Source: Microcoleus sp. FACHB-672 (GTDB lineage: Bacteria > Cyanobacteriota > Cyanobacteriia > Cyanobacteriales > Oscillatoriaceae). From it: 64,000 nt of DNA. The DNA lies in NCBI RefSeq assembly GCF_014695725.1, contig NZ_JACJOU010000015.1:372001-436000 (forward strand), given 5' to 3'. This document shows positions 57,899 through 64,000 of the stretch, in pieces (positions within the stretch are counted from its first letter, which is position 1; each line of letters starts with the position of its first letter). A program made the translations under genes and the position numbers. The notes beneath the pieces are model-generated. The model made no database searches. It had not been told where the DNA came from and was given only the letters and a program-made list of their open reading frames with translations.

Positions 57899-58600
57899 AT
57901 GCCCTTGACAATTCTTGTTGTTGATGACGATCCAGGTACTCGTCTGGCCATCAGCCATTACCTTGAGATGTCTGGCTACTCAGTGATCACAGCTGAGAAT
58001 GGTCAAGAAGCCTTGAAAATGGTTGATGAATACCAGCCGCATTTGATGGTGACAGACATCATCATGCCTCGGATGGATGGCTATCAACTGGTACGGCAAG
58101 TCCGCCAAAGGCCGGCTTTTCGCTTGTTGCCAGTTATTTTCTTAACCGCTCGTACCAATACCGAGGAACGAATTCGCGGCTACCAATTAGGGTGTGACAT
58201 TTATTTGCCAAAACCCTTTGAATTGGATGAGTTGGGAGCAGTTATTCGCAATCTCTTGGAGCGATCACAGTTAATTCAATCTGAGTGGCGGTTCTCTTAT
58301 CCAGATACCTTGCGCTCTCCAAATGGTTCGGTGCTGCCATCGCACCTCCCTCAAGCCGAGGCATCTGAGGCTAAGCCAATCCCCGCAACTGATAGCGAGC
58401 CGGTGCTTCCTCTCACCCAAAGAGAACAAGAAGTTTTGGATTTACTAACGGTTGGTCTTTCTAACGTTCAAATTGGCGAGTGTCTCCACCTCAGTCCCCG
58501 CACTGTGGAAAAGTACGTTAGCAGTCTTCTGAGAAAAACCTCAACCAGTAACCGAGCAGAACTGGTTCGTTTTGCAATGGAGCATCATTTAGTAAAGTAG
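57899..58600 (+). CDS. Response regulator with LuxR-type DNA-binding domain
   Basis: 233 residues. The receiver domain (1-120) has the acidic pocket VVDDDP, the phospho-acceptor Asp53 (MVTDIIMPRMDG), the Thr in FLTARTN and the conserved Lys in LPKPFE. A linker of about 50 residues leads to a GerE/LuxR helix-turn-helix (LTQREQEVLDLLTVGLSNVQIGECLHLSPRTVEKYVSSLLRKTSTSNRAELV). It is a DNA-binding regulator; no cognate kinase is adjacent, and the histidine kinase at 36.9-39.6 kb is not obviously linked. Target genes are unknown. Confidence 0.93.
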   Translation: MPLTILVVDDDPGTRLAISHYLEMSGYSVITAENGQEALKMVDEYQPHLMVTDIIMPRMDGYQLVRQVRQRPAFRLLPVIFLTARTNTEERIRGYQLGCDIYLPKPFELDELGAVIRNLLERSQLIQSEWRFSYPDTLRSPNGSVLPSHLPQAEASEAKPIPATDSEPVLPLTQREQEVLDLLTVGLSNVQIGECLHLSPRTVEKYVSSLLRKTSTSNRAELVRFAMEHHLVK

Positions 58601-58665
58601 CTAAGGGCTAATGGTTAATTGCTAATTGCCATCAATTATGAACAATTAGCAATTAGCCCTTAGCC
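58601..58665. repeat. Inverted TTAGCAA-type repeat forming a shared terminator hairpin
   Basis: CTAAGGGCTAAT (58601-58612) pairs with ATTAGCCCTTAG (58652-58663), and AATTGCTAATTG (58617-58628) with CAATTAGCAATT (58643-58654), giving a long stem around the CCATCAATTATGAA loop. It begins at the response regulator stop and contains the last codons of the convergent phosphatase gene. Confidence 0.75.
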
Positions 58666-59150
58666 CTTGAGTTTGATGCTTGATTGTTAATAATGTACTG
58701 TAATAGACCCTGACAGGCATCTGAAAGCAAATCAATGACATAGTTAAAGCCGTCGGAGCCACCATAATAGGGATCGGGTACTTCTTTGTCCTTATGCTGG
58801 GTGCAAAAGTCACACATCATTCTAACTTTGTCTCGATATTTGCCGGCAGGATCTAAGGAAATAATATCTCGGTAATTCTCCCCATCCATTGCCAAAATTA
58901 AATCAAATTGTTCAAAGTCTATTTTCTGAAATTGACGCGCTTCACCTAAAAATTTCATCCCCCGCTGACTGGCAGCCGCAACCATGCGCCGATCAGGTGG
59001 GTTACCAACGTGATAGCTAGCAGTGCCGGCAGACTCACAAATAATCTGCTCGCTCAAATCTGCTTCTGCAATCAGGTGGTTCATGATATTCTCGGCTGCC
59101 GGTGAACGGCAAATATTTCCAAGGCAAACGAATAAAAGTTTGTAGGGCAT
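58653..59150 (-). CDS. Low-molecular-weight protein-tyrosine phosphatase
   Basis: 165 residues. The P-loop VCLGNICRSPAAE holds the nucleophile Cys9 and Arg15, and the general acid lies in DPYYGGSDGF (Asp of DPY). The fold and length fit bacterial LMW-PTPs that dephosphorylate tyrosine kinases of polysaccharide export, or arsenate reductases; the DPYYGG loop favours PTP. The final residues (NSRAKG) are encoded inside the TTAGCAA-type inverted repeat, so the natural C-terminus may have been altered by the repeat. Confidence 0.93.
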   Translation of the reverse strand: MPYKLLFVCLGNICRSPAAENIMNHLIAEADLSEQIICESAGTASYHVGNPPDRRMVAAASQRGMKFLGEARQFQKIDFEQFDLILAMDGENYRDIISLDPAGKYRDKVRMMCDFCTQHKDKEVPDPYYGGSDGFNYVIDLLSDACQGLLQYIINNQASNSRAKG

Positions 59151-59567
59151 TCGTAAATATCTCTGGTTCTATAGATGAAAGTGTCAGTGTTGGTTTTTCC
59201 CAAGTATCTATTAACGCCCCAGAGCGGTTGCAAAAAAGCCAAAAGCAGGATGGGCTAATATCTAAAGTGCTTGGGGTCTTCAGGCTAAGTTGGGCGACGA
59301 AATTATACCATCTTATCTCTTAGATTCGAGCTAGAGCGTCATTTGCCCTGTTTTTCCATTGTTTGGAAACTTACTACAAAATGGAAGGTGCCGCGTTTGC
59401 CCGCTCGTTGTGTCTTTCCGGTTGTTGGAAAATTAGAGAATATAAAAACCCTAGCTAGAGTGTAGGCACTCGCTGCTAATCTTGACCGACCATACACAAG
59501 AGTGCGACGCTTTTGCAGGTGCGCGGCTTAGTGTACGACCCCATCGGTTTTTATAGGAAATTGCTTG
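59151..59567. other. Intergenic region between divergent phosphatase and SGNH genes
   Basis: No supported gene. Around 59380-59440 a sequence with GGTGCCGCGTTTGCCCGCTC resembles a decayed 111-bp repeat. The segment ending in TATAGGAAAT before 59568 supplies the ribosome site of the next gene. Confidence 0.4.
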
Positions 59568-60923
59568 ATGTTTAAAAGCAAACGTGGAATTTACCAAACC
59601 CGCCGTCCATTCCCCAAACCACTAGCGATCCTCTTGTCGATCCCTGTGGCGCTCATTGTCTTAGAAATACTGCTCCGCATTTTGACGGCAATTACCGGCT
59701 TTAGTGATGAATTGGCCGGTTATGAAGCTGAACGTAAAATAGTCACTGCGTATCGGCTCAAATTTCTCAACCAAGCACAAGTCCCCTATGATGGACTCTC
59801 GAATAGGGGATCTTTGATCGCTCAAGGAAATGAGCTGCTCGGTTACAAACTTGCGAAGAACCAACAGAGCGATTTTTGGCGCATTAATGAGCAAGGCTTT
59901 CGGGCTGATGAGCCGGTGGCATTACAAAAGCCTCCGGGTGAAATTAGAATATTTGTTTTAGGGGGAGCTGCGGCTTTTGGCTACCTCAGTTTAAACAATC
60001 AAACGACCTTGGCCGGCCAACTTGAACAGCGTCTAAACCAACAGACAGGGAAGCAACAGCCCAACTCAGAGAAAACTCCCTCGGAAAACGAACAAGGGGA
60101 TACATCGGCTTCTTCCGTCCCAATACGGCAGGGTCAGTATCGCGTCATTAATGCTGGCGTACCGGGTTATACCTCAGGTAATGAAGCCGTTCAATTAGCC
60201 CTCGATATTTTGGCCTACAAACCCGATCTAATCTTGGTTTTGAATGGATATGAAGACTTGATGTTACCCAGCACCCAGCAAGGCGCTGATATTCCTGGCG
60301 TACAGACCTTCCTGCAAAATGCTTCCACTCATTTCTCAGCCTCTGTAACTCAGGGATGGCAAAATTGGATCACTCAAAGTTATCTCCTTAAAGGAGTCCA
60401 ATACTGGATCTTGCGGCCCCATGAAGCTCCGCTTAAAAACTACGCCAACCAATTGAGTCTAGTTGCCGACAATTCTGTACTTCCTCCAGCCAAACACTTA
60501 GCCGGTGATACTGAGGAACTGCAACGTCGGGTGGGCCGGTACCGGCATCATCTCCAGCAAATGGCTCGTCTAACGGCAGCCGCGAATGTTCCGTTAATTG
60601 TGGCGGTTCAGCCGGAAATTACGGGCCGGGGGCAAAATAATCCCATTCCCGACGAGCGGGAGATTTTAGATCAGCTAGGAAAATCCTACGCTCAAGGCGT
60701 GGAAGCAGGATTTTCACAGTTAGGGGCAGTTGTTAAGGATGTAGAGCGAGAATTTCCCAAGAATGTGACGGCGCTGAACCTCTACAATTTCTATGCAGAC
60801 TTTCGCGATCCAGCTTTTCAGGATGCGGTTCATTTGTCCGATGTTGCCAATACAGAACTTGCCAACCGCCTATCTGAGAGCGTCAGTAAGGCGTTGCAAA
60901 CACAGACGAAACCCCAAAATTAG
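59568..60923 (+). CDS. SGNH/GDSL-hydrolase-like membrane-anchored protein lacking the nucleophile serine
   Basis: 451 residues from ATG 59568, with AGGAA upstream; the in-frame TTG at 59565 is discounted. One N-terminal span (about 20-40) places the rest outside the cytoplasm. The SGNH-like core begins IRIFVLGGAAAFGYLSLNNQTTLAGQLEQRLN, where relatives have GGS; here the position is Ala134. Further blocks are YRVINAGVPGYTSGNEAVQLALDILAYKPDLILVLNGYEDL and the C-terminal DAVHLSDVAN with Asp419 and His422. A polar insertion rich in Gln/Ser/Glu lies at about 158-188. The fold is likely but hydrolase activity is doubtful. Confidence 0.8.
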   Translation: MFKSKRGIYQTRRPFPKPLAILLSIPVALIVLEILLRILTAITGFSDELAGYEAERKIVTAYRLKFLNQAQVPYDGLSNRGSLIAQGNELLGYKLAKNQQSDFWRINEQGFRADEPVALQKPPGEIRIFVLGGAAAFGYLSLNNQTTLAGQLEQRLNQQTGKQQPNSEKTPSENEQGDTSASSVPIRQGQYRVINAGVPGYTSGNEAVQLALDILAYKPDLILVLNGYEDLMLPSTQQGADIPGVQTFLQNASTHFSASVTQGWQNWITQSYLLKGVQYWILRPHEAPLKNYANQLSLVADNSVLPPAKHLAGDTEELQRRVGRYRHHLQQMARLTAAANVPLIVAVQPEITGRGQNNPIPDEREILDQLGKSYAQGVEAGFSQLGAVVKDVEREFPKNVTALNLYNFYADFRDPAFQDAVHLSDVANTELANRLSESVSKALQTQTKPQN

Positions 60924-61202
60924 CCCAGTGAAGTAGGCTAGGGGCAACAGGAGCGGGAAATGCTGTTAATAGCAACACTAGGCGCTCGGTATTTCTACCG
61001 GCTGAGCGCAGGTTTGATGGTAGATTAGGGTGCGGGTTTGACTCATCGCTCAGCCAGCGCAAGGACGGTTGGGCAAATGAGAACTGCTGGCGAGTCAGAG
61101 AAGATATCTCAGGGTGAGTCTCGCCAGCGATGTGAGCCGGATTATATAACCACTTCCAGACTAGAAACGTGATTGATGCCTTGGCAAGCGCGAAGAGACT
61201 TG

Positions 61203-61547
61203 TTACAGACCAGGCAGATTAAGTCCCCCTGTCAACTCTTCCATGCGCTCTCGCATGGTTGTCGTGGATTTGTTGTAGGCATCTTGCATCGCGATGGTGA
61301 CAAGTTCAGACACAACATCTGCGCCTTCACCCAGAGCATCCGGTGAAATCACCACCCCACGGGGTTCTTGATTTCCACTCACAATAACTTTGACCAAACC
61401 GCCGCCGGCTTGTCCCTCGATTTCCATTTGATCGAGTTCTTCTTGGAGCTTTTTAGCTCCTTCTTGTACCTGCTGGGCTTTTTTAAAAGCTTCGGTCAGC
61501 TCTTTCATTTTCCCCAGACCGAAGCCAAATCCCTGTCCTTTTGACAT
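61203..61547 (-). CDS. YbaB/EbfC-family nucleoid-associated protein
   Basis: 114 residues. The Gly-rich N-terminus ([69 protein letters not shown]) is diagnostic for the EbfC family of small dimeric DNA-binding proteins. The C-terminal [20 protein letters not shown]-like ending is also typical. It binds DNA as a homodimer and compacts the nucleoid. No dnaX or recR gene is adjacent, unlike in proteobacteria. Monocistronic on the minus strand. Confidence 0.94.
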   Translation of the reverse strand: MSKGQGFGFGLGKMKELTEAFKKAQQVQEGAKKLQEELDQMEIEGQAGGGLVKVIVSGNQEPRGVVISPDALGEGADVVSELVTIAMQDAYNKSTTTMRERMEELTGGLNLPGL

Positions 61548-61911
61548 AATTTCTAAACTCTGAATGGATTAGGGTTGCATTTGACAGACTGCCGTTTCAG
61601 CGCTTTGCGCTTGAGCGGGCAGACAAAGAGGTCAATTTGAATGCTGTCACTACAGACTTCTTGTTGTCAGGCATTCAATTGCTCGCGCACTTTGACTTTT
61701 ACGCCGGCAGATGAAGATCCACAAAGGCGTGGACTGGCTGCTTCAATTGACAAGAAGCCCCAGCCAAAGAGCCGGTGATTGCTCCAGATACTCATGTTAT
61801 CAACTGTGACGCCTGATAGGAGCGCGACCCGTCAAAAGAAAGTGAAAAGTTAAAAGTGGGTAGGGTCGCCCCCACTCACTCAGATGGCGTAGATATCCGA
61901 CTTGCCGCTCA
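61548..61911. other. Intergenic region downstream of murB
   Basis: No gene seen. TTGAATGC (61637-61644) and GCATTCAA (61671-61678) make a hairpin. The region should hold the murB terminator and the ebfC promoter. Confidence 0.4.
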
Positions 61912-62904
61912 CTAAATCGGTTGAAATTCTCCGAGTATTTTAACTTCTGGTTCTAAACACAAAGACCAACGCTGTTCCACCTGCTCCTGAACGTAACGGA
62001 TCAGTTGGAATATCTCATTTGCGGTGGCTCCGCCACAGTTAAGAATAAAATTAGCATGGCGCTGGGCGACTTGAGCGCCTCCAATTTGATATCCTTTCAG
62101 ACCGGCTTGCTCAATTAACCAAGCGGCTTTGAGGGGATTGGGATTGCGAAAAACACTGCCACAGCTAGGCAAATGGTAGGGTTGAGTGGTTTGTCGTTCC
62201 TTGAGATGTTGCGCCGTTATCGCCATCACCTTTGCCGGCTCTGCTCCAGGCCGCAGTTGAAACGTCGCTTGGCTAACTAAGCGATCGCCGCCTTGGAGTT
62301 GGGAACTGCGGTAGCTATAGCCTAGGTCTGGGGCGGTGAGAATGTCTACTGTGCCGCTCGGCGAAAAGACATGAGCGTTCACTAAAATCTCGGCAGTACA
62401 GCCGCCGTGGGCACCGGCATTCATCACCACAGCCCCCCCAACGGTGCCAGGAATTCCCACCGCCCACTCTAGCCCTTCCCAGCCCCGCTCTGCAGCTTGC
62501 CAAGCAAGGCGAACAAGTGGTTCGCCGGCTGCAGCGGTCACTTGGCCGGTTTCTGCATCAAAGTGAGAGTGGCGCAGGTGGCGAGTGCAAATCACTAAGC
62601 CGTCTAGGCCGTGATCGCTCACCAATAAATTAGAACCGGCACCCAACAAAGTAATGGGCACACCTTCAGCAACCGCCCACTCGAAACTTGCTTGCAAGTC
62701 GTCCAAGTGGCGGGGCGCAATGTACCATTCAGCAGGGCCGCCTACGCGAAAGGAGGTTAGAGTTGCCAGGGAAACTTGAGACTTAATTTGACAATTCGTT
62801 CCTGGCAGGGAAATTGGCGAATCTGGTTTCAAAAAATTGGCCTCGGGAGTGGCAGTCACACTAGCAGTTTTGAAAACACTAGGAGGATCATAGGAAAGAG
62901 TCAT
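61912..62904 (-). CDS. murB: UDP-N-acetylenolpyruvoylglucosamine reductase
   Basis: 330 residues. It reduces UDP-GlcNAc-enolpyruvate to UDP-MurNAc with NADPH and FAD. Motifs: [31 protein letters not shown] (FAD), [36 protein letters not shown], and the catalytic Ser in SCGSVFRNP with the late Glu in [10 protein letters not shown]. This is the type I/IIb arrangement common in cyanobacteria. The first about 35 residues are poorly conserved, so the true start could be internal. It lies 104 bp downstream of murC on the same strand, the usual cyanobacterial murC-murB pair. Confidence 0.95.
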   Translation of the reverse strand: MTLSYDPPSVFKTASVTATPEANFLKPDSPISLPGTNCQIKSQVSLATLTSFRVGGPAEWYIAPRHLDDLQASFEWAVAEGVPITLLGAGSNLLVSDHGLDGLVICTRHLRHSHFDAETGQVTAAAGEPLVRLAWQAAERGWEGLEWAVGIPGTVGGAVVMNAGAHGGCTAEILVNAHVFSPSGTVDILTAPDLGYSYRSSQLQGGDRLVSQATFQLRPGAEPAKVMAITAQHLKERQTTQPYHLPSCGSVFRNPNPLKAAWLIEQAGLKGYQIGGAQVAQRHANFILNCGGATANEIFQLIRYVQEQVEQRWSLCLEPEVKILGEFQPI

Positions 62905-63008
62905 GATAATTTAGGTGCTTAAATTCCTATAGACCTACATTCTGAAAGCGGGTAAACAAGCGTTTTTTTTGCTTGTATCAGGGCGCAAGAAACGGATGTT
63001 TCAGCAGC

Positions 63009-64000
63009 TCAGGCGCGACGGTGCGCTTCGTGAGACCGTTCCTGCTCTGACTTTTCATAAAAAGTCATGACCTCTGGAATGATCTGATTTAGATTACCCG
63101 CTCCCAGAAATAAGGCAACATCGCCGGGGAGGAGCGTTTCTGTGAGAAACGCACAAACTGACTGTAAAGACGGTTGATAGTGTACCTGATGATGGTAAGT
63201 GGCAATTAAATCGGCAACTTGCTGACCGCTCACTTGCCCTAAGTCTGGTTCACCGGCGCTATAGATATTCGTAAGAACAACGATATCGGCATCGCTAAAA
63301 GACTGAGCGAATTCTTGCAAGAAGGTGAGGGTGCGGCTGTAGCGGTGGGGTTGAAAGATCGCCACAACCCGTCCGTTCGATTTGCCATTATGGTTTTTGG
63401 TGGAACTGGCTTCGCGATCCTTTGCTCGCAGACTCGCTGCTGCTAAGGTGACGCGGAGTTCGCTAGGGTGGTGGGCGTAGTCATCGACAAATAAAATGTC
63501 GTTGTGTTCGCCTCGAACTTCAAAACGACGCCGTGCTCCTTCAAACGTGGCGACCGCACCGGCGATCGCGGCAAAGTCTAACCCTAATAACCGACCGACT
63601 GCGACCGCTGCCAGGGCGTTGCTGAGGTTATGCCGGCCTAGCAATTTCAAGTTCAGCTGCCCCAAGATTTCCCCGCGTTCCCACACTCTGGCCGTGGTGC
63701 CATCTGCGCGGGTGGCAATACAATCAACGGTATAGTCAGCTCCTGTCTCTGGCTCTAAGCTATAGCTAATTTTTGGTTTTAGGTTATCTCTTACCGTGAG
63801 GCAGTCAATACAGCCCACTAAGGTTTGGCAGCGCCCCTCAAAAATTTTGAAGGTGGCTATTACTTCATCGAGGCTGGCGTAGTGATCTGGGTGATCGAGT
63901 TCGATATTTGTCACAACGCCGATTTGGGCTGAAAGCTTGACGAGAGAACCGTCTGATTCGTCTGCTTCTGCAACTAAATACGGCCCTTCTCCCAGTCGGG
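63009..64000 (-). CDS. murC: UDP-N-acetylmuramate--L-alanine ligase, C-terminal part
   Basis: The frame is open to the window end, so the 5' part of the gene lies outside; about 329 residues are visible. It joins L-Ala to UDP-MurNAc, the first peptide step of peptidoglycan synthesis. The visible Mur-ligase middle domain starts YLVAEADESDGSLVKLSAQIGVVTNIELDHPDHY, followed by LLGRHNLSNALAAVAVGRLLG, EGARRRFEVRGEHNDILFVDDYAHHPSELRVTL, FQPHRYSRT and the C-terminal LFLGAGNLNQI. ATP and UDP-MurNAc sites in this part are intact. It is followed by murB. Confidence 0.96.
   Translation of the reverse strand, partial: RLGEGPYLVAEADESDGSLVKLSAQIGVVTNIELDHPDHYASLDEVIATFKIFEGRCQTLVGCIDCLTVRDNLKPKISYSLEPETGADYTVDCIATRADGTTARVWERGEILGQLNLKLLGRHNLSNALAAVAVGRLLGLDFAAIAGAVATFEGARRRFEVRGEHNDILFVDDYAHHPSELRVTLAAASLRAKDREASSTKNHNGKSNGRVVAIFQPHRYSRTLTFLQEFAQSFSDADIVVLTNIYSAGEPDLGQVSGQQVADLIATYHHQVHYQPSLQSVCAFLTETLLPGDVALFLGAGNLNQIIPEVMTFYEKSEQERSHEAHRRA

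Noticed and set aside
59102-59323. 73-codon frame overlapping the tyrosine phosphatase start
   Set aside because: Antisense to the phosphatase N-terminus and without protein features; a shadow frame.

Overview
The window is a chromosomal segment of a cyanobacterium, most likely a filamentous, non-unicellular one of the Oscillatoriales/Microcoleus type (genus is inference). Evidence: pcyA (phycocyanobilin synthesis), the ferredoxin-thioredoxin reductase catalytic subunit, the dual fructose/sedoheptulose bisphosphatase, hemA, a DevBCA-type exporter, an UPF0182 giant membrane protein, a stand-alone Nif11 protein, a TIGR02450 Trp-rich protein, scattered HIP1 octamers (GCGATCGC) and several families of heptanucleotide tandem repeats typical of cyanobacteria. 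No tRNA, rRNA, CRISPR array, transposase or prophage gene was recognised; the region looks like ordinary core chromosome with a heavy load of small dispersed repeats.

Layout. 1-14.8 kb: 3' end of an EamA transporter, a DUF1400 alpha/beta hydrolase, truB, a small membrane protein, an S9 peptidase, a Nif11 protein, a rhomboid protease preceded by a foldable leader, two small proteins, acs, a small secreted protein, pterin dehydratase, a cytochrome P450 and a degenerate metallophosphoesterase. 14.8-18.6 kb: a tight, AT-rich four-gene unit (methyltransferase, DPM1-like GT2, DUF2142 membrane protein, methyltransferase) that looks like an envelope-glycan module. 18.6-30.4 kb: CysQ-type phosphatase with a membrane protein, icd, then a minus-strand envelope cluster (OstA/LptA-like, LptB, LptF/G-like, and a Pro/Gly/Asn-rich repeat protein), DUF309 + ftrC, a DUF58 protein, and pilT.

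30.7-43.5 kb: YebC, then alpha-glucan metabolism: treZ-treY (trehalose from maltooligosaccharide ends), an antisense multi-PAS histidine kinase, and glgB, followed by pcyA. 43.6-49.1 kb: DevB-DevC-DevA exporter, converging on an orphan TpsB outer-membrane transporter. 49.9-64 kb: fbp/sbp, hemA, UPF0182, pgi, a LuxR-type response regulator, a low-molecular-weight tyrosine phosphatase, an SGNH-like protein lacking the nucleophile serine, EbfC, murB and the 3' part of murC.

The most interesting signals are not gene systems but structure between genes: a 111-bp hairpin repeat present three times, a GGCAAAGCAT palindromic repeat present twice, heptamer arrays placed directly against start codons (hemA, UPF0182, response regulator), an identical 29-bp module in two GGGGCAT-rich spacers, and two strongly foldable leaders (upstream of the rhomboid and the metallophosphoesterase genes). 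I found no convincing new multi-gene defence or biosynthetic system; the best candidate for an uncharacterised pathway is the GT2/DUF2142/methyltransferase unit.
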